Below are positions 10,229 through 21,900 of a DNA stretch of 64,000 nucleotides, piece by piece. The stretch is from positions 940,204-1,004,203 of the forward strand of contig NW_013171816.1 of NCBI RefSeq assembly GCF_000151665.1. The letters are read 5' to 3'. This stretch comes from Blastocystis hominis. Lineage: Eukaryota; Sar; Bigyra; Opalinata; Blastocystidae. Below the pieces are notes generated by a model. That model did not search any database. It was given only the letters and a program-made list of their open reading frames with translations, and was not told where the DNA came from. Position numbers and translations under genes: made by a program. How positions within the stretch are numbered: the first letter of the stretch is position 1; each line of letters starts with the position of its first letter.

Positions 10229-10825
10229 TTAAGATTTGCTCGACGGCGAAGCTTTTCCGAACATGGCCTCTCTCTCCTTGATCTCTTGCTCTGTTAATGA
10301 CAAAATCTCTTTCATCTCGTTCCACCACTTTTCTCGCTCTTCTCCTTCTAAACAACCCTGAACATTACGCTCCTGTCTCACTCCTACCTCCACCTTTGAT
10401 GACTTCTCTTGCTGGGTGCTCGAATACCACAATTTCTCAACATGCTCGCCATCAGGGCAGGGAAAGATTGAGCTCTCCTATGTTCAATTCGCAATAATAC
10501 AATCCACCTTCACGTAAATTGGAGGTCCTTCAGCCAACACACGCAACTGCGATGCTCGACAATCGGCTTCCAGCAAATTCTTTAGATAGGTCGGCATCAT
10601 ATCCTTAAGCAACTGCTCTGTGCAGTTTTCACAAATGATACAAGGATTCCACTTTGTTTCTATATATGGGCTTCATACTCTATTGGATCCTACCTCCACT
10701 CACTTGAAACTCAACATAATTATCTTCCGTAATGTCATCGCAGCAAATAAGGCATTCACTGCCTTCCGCGGGCTTCTGATGTTCTAGGTGATAATTCCAT
10801 AGAAAGAAGCAAAATTACCTGACAT
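10229..10825 (-). CDS. Small Cys-rich protein, conserved but uncharacterised
   Basis: Five exons are inferred with 30-35 nt introns (near 10784-10818, 10671-10704, 10471-10500 and 10375-10404). The product is about 150 residues. It has two CxxC pairs (CLICCDD and CIICENC), a block resembling a conserved eukaryotic family of unknown function (YLKNLLEADCRASQLRVLAEGPP), a third Cys/His element (FPCPDGEHVEKLWY) and a charged helix EGEEREKWWNEMKEIL. The pattern suggests a zinc-binding fold at the N-terminus. I do not recognise a named family with certainty. The phases of all junctions agree and the stop is genomic TAA. Confidence 0.7.
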
Positions 10826-11006
10826 AGATACGTTTTTATGACTATTTTGGGTACTATCGCTTTTTTGAACACTTATTCTATTGTTCTTAGAAGTTGCTTG
10901 CAGATTTTCCAATATTCGTACACACAATTAAAAACCACTTTAACAACTCAAAGCTCATTTGGGAAAACTATCTTTTTCAACCTTTAGTTTTCATCCTTTT
11001 CGATAA

Positions 11007-13636
11007 ATGGCGCTTCTCTATTACATCTTTCCAAGAGATTCGTGCATCTTCTTTGGATATGTGCACAGAACGACTGAAAAGAGTGTGGAGAGTGGCGATT
11101 ACGTGCTTCACCTAGATTTTATTCCAAACGGTTCTACTAGCGATAAGGAGAGCAACCCAACTGCATTGTACTTGAAATCGTGCCTCGATAATGTCTAGAG
11201 AAAGGAGTCTGCTCAATCATACCTATTCGATAAACCGCGAGGAGAAGCTTCCATCGGAAATCGAGTTGTACCTAAATACTTCAAATGGTTCAATCCAGTA
11301 CACTTTCGTTTTTCTCTCGATTGCACGCTTTCTCAAGCAATTTCTAGACGAAAAATCGAAGGAGGATTGTAACAGAATCGTTCTCTTCGGAAATGAGAGC
11401 AACGAGTATATTATTTCTTGTTTCTTAAAGCTGGGCTTGAGTGAAATCTATCCCGTATCTCCCTTTCTCTATTTTGTGAACCCCTCGAAGCTCATCCCGA
11501 CAAGCTCTTGCTACACATTGCTTATTTGTGGGGGACTATACTCCGATGTTTATTATGTGAATAAGAAAGAGAGAAATCTATCAAATGAGGTCTTTTCCTT
11601 TTCCAAAGATGCCATCGTCAATTACTTTGCAACCCGTCTTACGGAGAACTATCAAACGAAGTACGGAGATCCTATTTTCGATTCTCCCAATCTCTCCGAG
11701 TGCATCGAGTCCTGTTGCAAGGATGTGGTCGAGAAGCTGCAGAAGGGAATCGAGTTTCCCTATATTGCAATCAAGCACAAAAACAAGCAGACCAAGCTGA
11801 TGCTCTCGCAGAACCACCTTCTCGAATGCTACCGAGCTCTTTGTGAGGAAAAACTGAATGCGATGATTCAGCAAAAGCCGAACTATGCGATTTTCATTGC
11901 CGGAGGCGGCGCTTTGTTTGACGCCTTGAAGCAGCTCGCCTCGAAATACCATTTGCAAGTGATCACGGAGTACTCCTCGCTCAGCGAGATCTGCGAGAAT
12001 CTCGAGAAGTACCGCTTGGACGTTTTCTCAAACGGCTCGGGCAATCTGCTCAGCATTCGGCAGTTTTTGGGCTCGCTGATGCCGAACTATTCTTCATCTG
12101 CCCCCAATTGCTGGAGCGAAATGGACAGTCCGTACCCTCTCTCGCTGCTTCCTTCGTCGATCGACAGCTCCGTGGAGAAGAAGCCCTTGCGAAGAGAGGA
12201 GTACGATCGGAAAGATTTCATTCTCTATTCCGTGGAGCAGCCGAAAGAGCCTTGCGATGACAGCAGTTCGTTTGGGTTTTTCTCGGACGGCTCGGCATAT
12301 CCGCTGTTTACGTATTCAATGAAGCGTGATTCGGACGATTTGGATGGCGGTTGGTTTGGAGATTGCTTCGTGCAGTATGATGAGAGGACGGTGCATCGCT
12401 ATCTGAACAAAGACAACATTTATAGGATCACAGTCGAGTCGTTTGGGAAGTATAGGAAAGCGTTTGTTGTCAGCTCCACGCTGTCGAATCAGAGTTTGGT
12501 GCTTCGGTTTGATGATTGTGTGGAGAGGAGAACGCTGTATAAAGAGTTGTTGGATGGAGTGATGGTGAATCGAGATCCCTTCCAGTCGGTTGTGGAGTGT
12601 GAGGAAGAGCGAGTTGCCATCTATTTAGTGACGATGAGTATGAATGAGAATGAAATCGGAATTGGAATTGAGAATGAGAATGAGAATGAAATTGGGATTG
12701 TGACTGAAAATGGGAATGCAAATGGAGAGAAGAATGGCGGTAGCAATAGCAATGAGCCTGCAATTGTGAGTGAATGTGAAAGAAAGAAGGAATCAAACTC
12801 TGCACCTACAAATCAAACTGAAACCACAACCTCGAACGATCTCCAACACACCACACAAACGATACAAGAAAATGAACAAGAAAATAAAAATGAACATGAA
12901 AATGAACATGAAAATGAACATGAAAATGAACATGAAAATGAAATTGAAAATGAAATCATACCTGACTCCACTTCATGCTCCCAATCGGATCCCATCGATT
13001 TCTTGAACGAAGATTCCTTTGATTCAAATCCCATCGAAAACGAATGGATCCAATATTGCGTTGCGGCGGCCATCAACGACGAAAAATGCACAAGCAACGA
13101 GTTTGAGGAATGGCTGGCTTCGCAAGACTTGGAAAACGATCCAATCTACTCCATTTTATCACATAGCGACGACACAACTGTCAAGCCTGATTCACAGGAC
13201 CGTTCTCATGAGTTGGATTGTGTCGCATTCCACGAGTACCCACTCACAGAGAACGATCTGCTGTCTCAACACACACAATGGAGAATCATAGACGATAAAA
13301 TATACGATGGAGACGTGCTGCTCTACCAGGGAGCGATTTCTGGAGATAAACTCAATGGAGAGGGACGGTGGTACTATAAGAATCGCACCGTGCTGTATAA
13401 TGGTTTCTTTTCGTCTAATCTGTGGAATGGATTCGGCTGTGTTTATTATCCTAATGGGACGCTGTTTTACAAAGGAGATTGGAAGAAAGGGAAGATGGAC
13501 GGACTGGGGACACTGTATAAACCTATCAATCTTCAGTATTGTAATGCGGAGCAACGAAAGTATATTTGGGACAACGAACGACGGGATCACTTATCAATCG
13601 CAAAATCGTACAAGAATAATTTCTGTAGTTTTAAAT
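11007..13636 (+). CDS. Large protein with C-terminal MORN repeats
   Basis: This is a protein of about 860 residues. The first 60 codons join the main frame through a 28 nt intron (11180-11207). The N-terminal 400 residues are globular and unrecognised; a glycine-rich loop (FIAGGGALFDALKQLA) hints at a nucleotide-binding or actin/Hsp70-like fold, but that is speculative. A low-complexity Asn/Glu tract follows (about 12640-12955, period 12 bp in its second half). Three to four MORN units then close the protein (YQGAISGDKLNGEGRWYY, YKGDWKKGKMDGLGTLY). The genomic frame runs on to a TAA at 13663, but TGTTTGTT at 13641 places the mRNA end at T13636, giving UAA after ...NNFCSFK. Confidence 0.75.
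12888..12950 (+). repeat. 12-bp tandem repeat encoding (ENEH)n
   Basis: The unit AATGAACATGAA repeats about five times in frame inside the MORN gene, giving Glu-Asn-Glu-His units. The neighbouring GAGAATGAGAATGA run (12650-12700) is a related older repeat. Confidence 0.8.
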
Positions 13637-13640
13637 CTTG

Positions 13641-13648
13641 TGTTTGTT
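13641..13648 (+). terminator. TGTTTGTT that decides the MORN gene stop
   Basis: Exact motif. T13636, five bases upstream, is the first base of an in-frame codon TCT, so cleavage plus poly(A) yields UAA. Confidence 0.75.
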
Positions 13649-13743
13649 TAACAATTCCGCGGTAATTGGGGAGAATGAAAAGGATTAATTAATATTTTTT
13701 AACTCGGAGTCTATCAATACCCATTCACTAGCAAATCGAGTGA

Positions 13744-14636
13744 ATGTCAAAGAGCGAATTCCTCGACCGAGAGACCATTGAGTATTATCTCTGTAGTACT
13801 GGCCAAGGAAAACTGAGGAAACGATTTGTGTGGCTATTCTATTCTCTTAATCATAGAATTATCACTTTGTTCAACAGACGGCATATGATTGTGGTCCTGC
13901 ATGTTGCTGGATGATTGTGTAAGTCTTTGCTAGACAGCTAATCATGAAGAAAATGGGCAAATCGCTTTGTCATGAATGATAAGTTTACCTATACCGACTT
14001 TTTGGAATCTATCGAAGGCAATGTAGAGGATGGCTTGTGGGCTATTGAACTTGTGAAATTATTGAAATCATATGATTTTCGGTAGGAGATGAAGCAGCTG
14101 GTGAACTAAAGATGCGTTTACTGCACAACAAACGTTTCTCCATCGAAGCGACAGTATGACTATCTGGATTTCTACCGCGTTTGCCTTCCATTGGCTCCTC
14201 AGTTATAGTGTTCAACAATAGATGATGATATTCAACGCATTCAGCGGCTTTTCCAAACTATCAGCAACGAGAGCATCCATATTTTTGATGCCCAAGTGAC
14301 TATCACTACGATCGCAGACTTCCTGCAGTTCAATCCAAACACGGTCGTTCTTCTCCTTGTTGATTTTTCTCTGCTCTACCCTGCCAGAAGTTGCTGCACT
14401 TTTGTATTTCTCTTCACAGCGTTATGATCTAGCGCGACTATTGTGGGCACTATATTATTCTGATAGGCTACAGCCAAAATCGGAAATCTTTCAAAGTTGT
14501 GGATCCTACACGCTATTTTCGTAGCTTCGAAGGACCGTTGTGAAGATTAGATCACTTCGTGAAAGAGAGTGTTATAGACAATGCTCGCCAATCCCCCGGG
14601 ACCGATAATGATATCATTTTTATTAATTTAGAATAA
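13744..14636 (+). CDS. GUCD1: GUCD1-like protein (guanylyl cyclase domain-containing 1 family)
   Basis: The family has a cysteine-peptidase-like fold. The motif Q-Q-T-x-Y-D-C-G-P-A-C contains the probable nucleophile Cys, CGHYIILIGY carries the histidine, and the family end GTDNDIIFINLE is present. Seven exons are inferred; introns are 28-34 nt. One 30 nt intron (14179-14208) is a multiple of three and carries the in-frame TAG that would otherwise look like a nonsense codon. Removing it gives FYRCSTIDDDIQRIQRLF, which aligns with the family. The stop is TAA 14634-14636. The biochemical role of GUCD1 is poorly known; the name does not imply cyclase activity. Confidence 0.85.
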
Positions 14637-14704
14637 ATAGCTTGTTTGAGAAAATACCTCCGATTTTTGTCTTTCCTTGCTGATTTTCAATTAAAAGTGT
14701 GAGA

Positions 14705-15056
14705 ATGAGCCAGCAGTTGGTGCCTATTCCTACTCTGTACATAAATAACCTAAACGACAGACTGCCAAAGGAGCAATTGAGGCGTTCTCTTTATATGCTG
14801 TTTTCCCAGTTCGGCATAGTTCTGGACGTTGTAGCACTCAAGACAGAAAGAATGCGCGGACAAGCTTGGGTTTCTTTTCTGACGCCTCAAAATGCGACGG
14901 ACGCGATGAATTCTCTTCAGGGATTTGACTTTTATGGCAAGCCTATGGTATTTTGAAAATGAATATTCGTGTGATGTGTAGCGGATCGCCTACTCGAAGA
15001 CGAAATCCAATGCAGTTGAGCGCTTTGAGGAGGCTGTGAAAAAGGCTTCACATTAA
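14705..15056 (+). CDS. SNRPB2: Single-RRM U1A/U2B''-like snRNP protein
   Basis: This is an RNA-recognition motif of the U1A/U2B''/SNF family, a U1 or U2 snRNP component. RNP2 is LYINNL, then KEQLRRSLYMLFSQFG. RNP1 is degenerate (RGQAWVSF), and the characteristic end KPMRIAYSKTKS follows a 34 nt intron (near 14947-14980). The protein is only about 107 residues and has one RRM, where human U1A and U2B'' have two. It therefore resembles the minimal forms of some protists. The start is ATG 14705; an in-frame GTG six bases upstream is not needed. TGTTTGTT lies at 15074-15081. Confidence 0.88.
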
Positions 15057-15073
15057 ATTAGTGTTTTGTTCCT

Positions 15074-15081
15074 TGTTTGTT
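15074..15081 (+). terminator. TGTTTGTT 3'-end element of the RRM gene
   Basis: Exact motif 18 bases after TAA 15054-15056, followed by GAAACA. Confidence 0.8.
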
Positions 15082-15213
15082 GAAACAACGGAGATGGAAA
15101 AACTACTATTCTGAAAGTCTGTACGGGGAGCTAACAATGCATCATCCAATAACAAAAACTGGTTCCATATAATTCTTAACTGGGCAATGAAGTACGCTTG
15201 GAATTCGCAGGGA

Positions 15214-16370
15214 ATGATTTCTAGAGTCTTTTTGCAATACAAGAAGCCGGAGGACGAGGATGGATTTCTCATGTTGAAGATGACGCTAAATACGAAGTGG
15301 TGCAGTTATCCGATTTCAAAGGTGAAGAAAGTAGGTTCTACGAAGTTTGTCCAGGAAATAGATGTTCTGTGATGCCTATAACAAAAAGTATCCTCTGGTC
15401 CCTTTTACTGTCGATACTACGACTTGCTATGTGTTGTAAGACGTTTTCCATCCGATCGATTCGCTAGTGGAAAGGCAGTCTACGATGATGATATTATCGG
15501 CGAGGTGTGCGAGAACAACGTGACGATCACGTTCCAGCTTGGTATTTTTCGTTGTCAGAATTGACCGAAGGCGCTCCTCCGCAGCGTCCCCAGAAGGTCG
15601 AGGAGGATCACACGGGCATGGTCCGCTGCACAAACTACGGCTGCTACAAATGGTACAAGCCCGAGGAGAACTCCGACACGGCGTGCCACTACCACACCTC
15701 GCCCCCTGTATTCCACGATGCCTCCAAGGGCTGGTCGTGCTGTCAAAAGTACTTCTAGCGGGTGGTTTCGACGGTCCAGACGCGTCTACGACTGGGACGA
15801 GTTCTACAAAATCGAGGGCTGCACCATCGGGCCGCACTGCTGCGAGCAGAAAATGCAGTCCTTCGCCCCCTCCCCCACCGTCGCTGCCATCAACGCCGCC
15901 GTCGCCGCCTCCTCCACTCCAGCACCCGCTTCTGCTCCCTCGACTGCTTCACCTGCTTCACCTGCTGCTCCCTCGGCTCCCTCGGCTCCCTCGGCTCCCT
16001 CGGCTCCCTCGGCTCCGGTGATAAAATCGATCGAAGAGTTCAATCGGACCAACGCGGACGCGCCGACCACGCTGCGATCGGCGATCGAGGCGGGGAAAGC
16101 GAAGCCGACGCCGGTGGAGATGAAGGGTAGGAATGACGGGGCGAGTGCATGGTAGACGGCAAGGCGCGGTGCGTGCATGGAGGATGCAATAAGTGGTACA
16201 AACCCGAGGAAAACGTGGAGGGATGCTGTCAGTATCATGAAGGAAAGCCGGTGTTCCATGATGGAGAGAAGTACTGGAGCTGCTGCCCGCAGAAGAAGGT
16301 ACTCGACTTTGATGCCTTCATGAACATTCCTGGATGCATGAAAGGAAAGCATTATGATGGAAGGGATTAG
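15214..16370 (+). CDS. CHORDC1: Ubiquitin-like domain fused to two CHORD zinc domains
   Basis: CHORD proteins (RAR1, CHORDC1/morgana) bind two zincs per domain and act as Hsp90 co-chaperones with SGT1. Two CHORDs are clear: [10 protein letters not shown] to the CCEQK end, and [15 protein letters not shown] to [13 protein letters not shown] proline/serine/alanine linker with SAPSAP repeats (about 15940-16020) separates them. There is no C-terminal CS domain. The N-terminal 90 residues ([18 protein letters not shown] ... YDDDIIGEV) read like a ubiquitin-fold domain. Five introns of 29-32 nt are phase-consistent. ATG 15214 was chosen; an in-frame ATG exists at 15187. The stop is TAG, or UAA made by cleavage after 16369. 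Confidence 0.85.
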
Positions 16371-16373
16371 ATT

Positions 16374-16381
16374 TGTTTGTT
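16374..16381 (+). terminator. TGTTTGTT 3'-end element of the CHORD gene
   Basis: Exact motif. Cleavage four bases upstream would fall inside the genomic TAG, leaving TA plus A. Confidence 0.75.
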
Positions 16382-16392
16382 AGACTTACTCT

Positions 16393-17236
16393 ATGCAGGA
16401 TATCCGAGAGAATCTCCGGAAGGCGAGCAAGCAAGTATCGGAAAAGTGTTTCGAAGAGGCTGTCCAGACCTTAGAGCAAGTTGTCATTGATAGCAAGAAC
16501 CAAGAGTATGTCGGGGGTAAATTCTGTGCATATAAGCATTTAGGAGATTTATATTGTAAAATGGTACTAGTTGCGTCAAATCCGATATATAGGGACGGAA
16601 TGAAGATTCGATCCGTTGTTTTCGAGAAGCTGATGGTTGCTTACTCACATCTTATCTAAATGAACCGCTCATTCGAGAAGCTGCAGAAAATGTTTGGACT
16701 TCGCTATGTTCTCTCACGGAAAATGACCCATCTATGAAAGAAGAATATACTAAAGCAAAAAAAAAGATTGATTCCCTCACTCAGAAACCACAAGAGCCGC
16801 CATCGAACGATTACGATACCATCATATCGAGCCAGGAGCGCTCTTTCGTTTGATAGACTTTTTTTGTTAACTGGTAGGAAACGTATGATTCCTTCTTCCG
16901 TGCTTGTAAAAAGAATTCCATGCGGCAGGTAATCCGCTATATCCATCAAGGTCTTGATCTCAACTTTGTCAATCCACAAACCAAGTATACAGCGCTGCAC
17001 CAAGCTTGCTGGTATGGTCACACGGATATTGTAATGCTGTTGTTGCAGCATGGAGCCGATCCATCAATAAAGAATGCCTATGTACGGTAATTCGTGAGTG
17101 AGTTCATTCTAGGGAGAAACGGCACGAGACAGTGCTCTGCTGTCTAAAAAAGAGAAAGTCGTAGAGATTCTGGATCGGGTTGAAAAGGAGGGAGTTGCAT
17201 GGATTGCTCCCTGTAAGGAGTGTTCGAAAAATGCAT
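16393..17236 (+). CDS. TPR plus ankyrin-repeat protein
   Basis: The N-terminal helical pairs resemble TPR units (CFEEAVQTLEQVV, LGDLYCKMGRNEDSIRCFREA). Two to three ankyrin repeats follow (FFRACKKNSMRQVIRYIHQG, YTALHQACWYGHTDIVMLLL, ADPSIKNAYGETARDSA). It is probably a cytosolic scaffold; the partner is unknown. Introns of 29-31 nt lie near 16562-16590, 16850-16879 and 17083-17113. No stop codon occurs after ...CKECSKNA. T17236 begins codon TTA five bases before TGTTTGTT (17241-17248), so poly(A) makes the UAA; the genomic frame would otherwise run on to about 17282. Confidence 0.8.
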
Positions 17237-17240
17237 TAGT

Positions 17241-17248
17241 TGTTTGTT
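17241..17248 (+). terminator. TGTTTGTT that decides the TPR-ankyrin stop
   Basis: Exact motif. T17236 is the first codon base. Confidence 0.75.
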
Positions 17249-17295
17249 GTAACAATCAAAGAAATTCACTATCGCTAGAATAATATAGTCAGGAT

Positions 17296-18045
17296 TCACG
17301 GTATACTACACTTCAGCCCACACTCAATAGTTCCCACATCTCCCACTGTCCGCTTCTCGTCCATCATAAAGCCTCTGTATATCAATTTAATACTGTTGAC
17401 AGTCTCGATATTGTGATTCGCGAGCAGCTCATCACGCACTGCTGATACGACAGCCGATATTTTGTCTGAGTTGTTAAAAGACAGCGAAAATTGGATCGGC
17501 TCTTCTATTTGTGCCTATGTGAAAGCAGTCAATGCAAGTTCACTGATTGGATTCTGAACTGATATACGATTTCCTCCCCTACAAACAGCGTAGTGTCTAT
17601 ATCGGAGCAAAGAACAGACAAAAACCTTCGTCCACTTTGCCAACCATCATATTCGATGGGTTCGAGTAGCAGAACTTCTCGATTCGATACACATAGCCTT
17701 CTCGGTCAACGCATTCGCTTAGATCGTGATGCGGTGCCTGCAGAGAAGCTTCCGAAAAGAGCTGATTCGCTGTGGTGTAGTCATCTGCCTCGTTAGAGAT
17801 GAATTGTTCGCACTTTTCAAGCAGGCTTCGCAGCATTTCCGCAGCACCGCCCACACATCAAGATTGTTGTCAACCCGATCATACCAGAATTGCTATTGTG
17901 AAAAAGAAGAACGGTTCGAAACGGTTCGAAGTTCCTCCAAGTCGTTTTCGTTGAGAGTTTTGTCGTACTTGGAGAAATCCATTTTCCAAGGTTTAGGCCG
18001 CCGTAGCGGTTGAGAAGCAGCGTCCGAGCTGAATACGCACCCCAT
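17296..18045 (-). CDS. UBTD2: UBTD1/2-like ubiquitin-domain protein, probably N-myristoylated
   Basis: The protein starts MGCVFSSDAASQ, a good myristoylation plus palmitoylation signal. The UBTD N-domain follows (KPKW-like KPWK, FWYDR, HHDLSECVDREGYVY), then a C-terminal ubiquitin-like domain (IKLIYRGFMMDEKRTVGDVG). UBTD proteins link E2/E3 enzymes to growth control in animals; here that is inference. Introns of about 29-30 nt lie near 17911-17940, 17838-17866, 17592-17620 and 17521-17549, all phase-consistent. The stop is TGA 17296-17298. It converges with the TPR-ankyrin gene, whose 3' element is 48 bases away. Confidence 0.85.
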
Positions 18046-18133
18046 AAATATAAAGTGATACTTGCTTCGTGTTTGACAAGAAACAACAACTTCAAAAAAT
18101 ACAATACCAGAGAGGGACTAAATACAACTATAG

Positions 18134-18767
18134 TTAATTTCCTAAATAACTAATAATGTCTTCACGGTCCATAAGATAAAGCCGGCTCTTCAGACCCCGG
18201 TTCTCGTTCGTCAATCTAGATTGATAGAAGAGGGAGCAACATACCTTTGGACAACAGTCGTTAGGTTCTTTATTTCATCATCTTTTGCTTTTAGTTTCAC
18301 ATTCTGTTCCATAAACAGTCTTGCAAGAGAATCAAACTGCGCCACTTTCAGTTCACGCGCTGACTATGAAAAAAATGAACCACGAACAGCCTACAATCTT
18401 TTGTTGCAATTCTTGGATCAATTGATCCTTCTCACGGATTTCCCTCTCTTTTTGTTCGATCGTTTCTTTTAGCATCTGACTAGACATTACGTGAAAGCGA
18501 AGCTGCTACGGCTCATTTTCGCGCTGAAAGGACTGGAATCTGTTGAAGTTTGAAGCTATAGATCCTTCATCACTGCTAAAGAAAATAGCACCACCAACAA
18601 AAGGCCTACTTCATACGATTGCGCTTAACTTCATAAAACACAGAACTTCTTTCTAATGCTGAAGGAAGGTCAAAATGCTTACGCCCATAAGAGTCAGACT
18701 CTGGGTAAAGTCCAAAAGCTTCTCTTTTCCGACTATAACCTAATGTGTCTAACGGTACAGCAAGCAT
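18134..18767 (-). CDS. Coiled-coil protein of unknown function
   Basis: This protein of about 170 residues is assembled from five exons with introns of 34, 30, 31 and 29 nt, all in phase. The first 50 residues are polar, with a YxxxDxxGRKHFDLP motif. The C-terminal 100 residues form a continuous coiled coil (LKETIEQKEREIREKDQLIQ) ending in RLYLMDREDIISYLGN. I do not recognise a family. The same-strand neighbour UBTD starts 89 bases downstream of its stop. Confidence 0.65.
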
Positions 18768-18906
18768 CCGGAAATAGTTGATAAACTAGTGTGGAAATTA
18801 TAAGGCAGTAGAAAAATAAAATAATATAAAATAAATTACAAAAAAATAAGGTTTGTAAATAGCTCAGTACTTCGCAGAATTTCGAATACTATAATCAAAT
18901 TAGCTG

Positions 18907-21900
18907 ATGTTTCTATATCACAAGATTCTTTCCTATGGAACCAATGTCAATGGGGTAGTCACTGGTGAGTATAGAAGCAACTTTTAAAGCTTTAGGACAT
19001 TTCCTCGGAAATAACGACCTCCAGTTCATTATTCTCAGTGGAACATCCATTTCCTTATATAGTGTTATCGATGGAAAGGAGTATAACGTCGTAACCCAAA
19101 CTCTGTTTGGGACTGGACTCGTTATACAAAGACTCAAGTTATCTGGTACCTGCTGATAATGTAGATTCTATTTAGACTATTTTAAGGACTTGATCGTGCT
19201 CACTTCTGATAGTGGCTGTATGTCGATTTTGTGGTATAGCCTGGAATCGAGTTCGTTCCAAACAATCGCAAACTTTCAATTCGGCAAACCAGGATGTCTG
19301 CTGGAGGTTCCTGGTCAATATCTTGCTGTGAACGCCGATAATAATCTCATCGCGATTGGTAGTGTCTCCTCTATCGGATTCTATGACTAGGAGCTCTGGG
19401 CGGTGAAATCCTAGTATATTCTCTTGAACATTCCATCAACTACGATACAAACGAGATCCAGTTTGTGGAGAAGGAACCTCTTCGCTATTCCTTCGCCAAC
19501 TGTATCATCGGGTCGATGAAGTGGTGTTCGTCCACCGTGCTCGCCTGTCTTTGTATGGATCTGGTTTCCAAATCCAAGTCGGTGCGTTTTCTCTCCATTT
19601 CCGCTTCTTCTAATTCCATCAGCATCCAAAACACCATCGATCTCCCTCCCCAGGAATCGCACCATATCACAGATCTCTTCTTCTGTACTCTTCTCCACAC
19701 ACTCTCTTTTTCTTACTTCTAGACGGCTCAAATCTCCTCTATTACTCCTCTGGCGTGATGTGTGTCGTCGACACGACCACCAAAGAGCGGAAATACCTCA
19801 CATGCAGCAACTCATCGAACGCCGTGATCACATCCAGCACGCTCTCCTCCGCCGGTTTGTTCTTCGCGACCGACGAGCCGAACTTTTTCTGTTTGACGAA
19901 CGACTTCCAGATTCTCTCCTACCCCGTTTTGGTCTCAACGCGCATCTACACCGCCATGTGCGCGACCGACACACACCTCCTTCTGTTCTGCGAGAACGGA
20001 GACAAGTCGCTGTCCGCTTCCTCTTCAAGCCTAGCATTTGCCTGCCCATCAACGACATCGTCGAGCACAAACTGCAGTCCTTGCAGTCCGGAACGATCCT
20101 CCCCACGATCTCCGGCGTGTCCAAAATGGTGCCCATCGCGGACTCAATGAATCGATTCGTTGCCACCACGGGACACGGAGCGTCGGGTCGGCTCTGCACC
20201 GTCTCGCTGGGCATCCAATGCAACATCCAGGAGGTTTTGTCGCCGATCAAGCTCGTTTCGGATGACATGTACTACCGCCTTTATTCGCTGCCCTCCTTGG
20301 AAGACGACTTCGTCGATCCGCTGGCCATCTTCTCCACGACCAATCGCTCCTATCTCATCTCGATCTCGGGCAACGGCCATTTCGAGGTCATCAAGTCGTC
20401 CGACTTCTCCACGCTCGAGAAGACGCTGAACACCGGCGTCTACAACGGCGTGTACGTGCAGATCACGCCCTCGCAGGTCCGGTTCCTGCAGGAAATGAAA
20501 TGCGTCGCGGAGTGGAAGTGCGGAAGCGACAGCCAAATCGGGAGCAGCTTCATCGGAGCGAACTACATCACCGTGATTACCGGGAACAATATTCGCTGCT
20601 TGAAGCTGGTGCACGACCAGCCGAACGAATTCCGAATCGTGGAACTGGAGGCGAAGGTGGTGAACTCGGAGATCGACGACGTGCTGGAGTACGGGAACTA
20701 TTTGTTCTTCGCGGTGCGCGATCGGTCGATTCGCCGCTTCGAAATCGTGGGGAACGTGCTGGAGGCGCGCGACCCCATCGCGGTCGACTGCAATCCCAGC
20801 TGCATCTATTCCTTCTCGAACGTCCGCAATCCCAACTACCAGCAGTACGCGTCTCCCAACGATTCGCTGCTGTATGTCGGCGCGCACGGCGGGAATTTGC
20901 TGCTGATCGCGCTGAACGGCGACGCAGAGCCGAAGAAGATCTACGAAGTGCAGATCAGCAGCGAGCCGGTCTGCTTCTCGCCGTGCATTCTAAGCGGCGT
21001 TCCCGCGTTGGTGGTGTCCGCAGGCGATTCGTACTATGTGATCTATCGGAACAATCCGTTCCGCTTGATCCCCATGCTGATCAACTTCAACTCGACGATG
21101 CTGCTGGACAAAAACGCGTCGACCAGCCACATGGGCAACCTCTTCGTCTCGCGCCAAAAATCGAAATCGCTCTTCCTCATGTGGCAGAAGAAGCAGCTCA
21201 TCTACCTCGACATCGACACACGCTCCACGAGCATCTCCATCCAACCCACCGAACTCGGCGTCACGCCGCGTCTCCTCGTCCCCAGTCTCAACGGAACCGT
21301 CTTCGTCTCGGGCTACGACGTAAACAAGCAAAGCAACCCGCCCCAGATCGCCTCCTCGCGATTCAGCATCATTCAATTCAATAAAGACTTTGGATTGCTG
21401 CAGTCCAGTCGAGGCGTCTCCATCCCCCTCGACGAAGCCATTTCCGCGTCGCTGTTCATCCCAGGCAAAGCCAACGAGCTCCTTCTGCTGCTCGCCAGCT
21501 TCAACGGCGTCACATCGAAATACTATCTCCGAGCGTATCGCTACAGCGTCGAATCCCAATCCGGTTTTTCTCCGTTTCCTCGTTTAGAAATAGCGCTGAA
21601 AAGCGAGGCGGACGCTCCGGTCCAGCTCTGGGAAGTTCGCTTTGAGTACAAAATCTTCTTTTTGCTCCCCGTTGCCGACCGGTTCGTCGCCGTCGTCACG
21701 GGAAACGAGCTCCAAATCTACGAAATCGACCTTTACGGCCCCAAATTCGTATCGCACATCCGCGTAGGCGTCGTCTCCCTTCTCTCAATTCTCGCAGTGC
21801 ACCGACTCCTTCGTCACCTCCATCGAGTTCTATAAGAACGTGTTCTATCTCACCGATAACTCGGGCGTGATTTCGATTATTCGCTGCTCGAATTCGTGGT

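Noticed and set aside
14199-14210. In-frame TAG in GUCD1 read as stop-codon recoding
   Set aside because: A 30-nt GT-AG intron (14179-14208) removes it and restores the family sequence FYRC...QRLF.
19760-21835. 691-codon ORF start taken as the SF3B3 start
   Set aside because: Its first 85 codons are out of the true frame. The real SF3B3 begins at 18907 and enters this frame through a 29-nt intron near 20003-20031.
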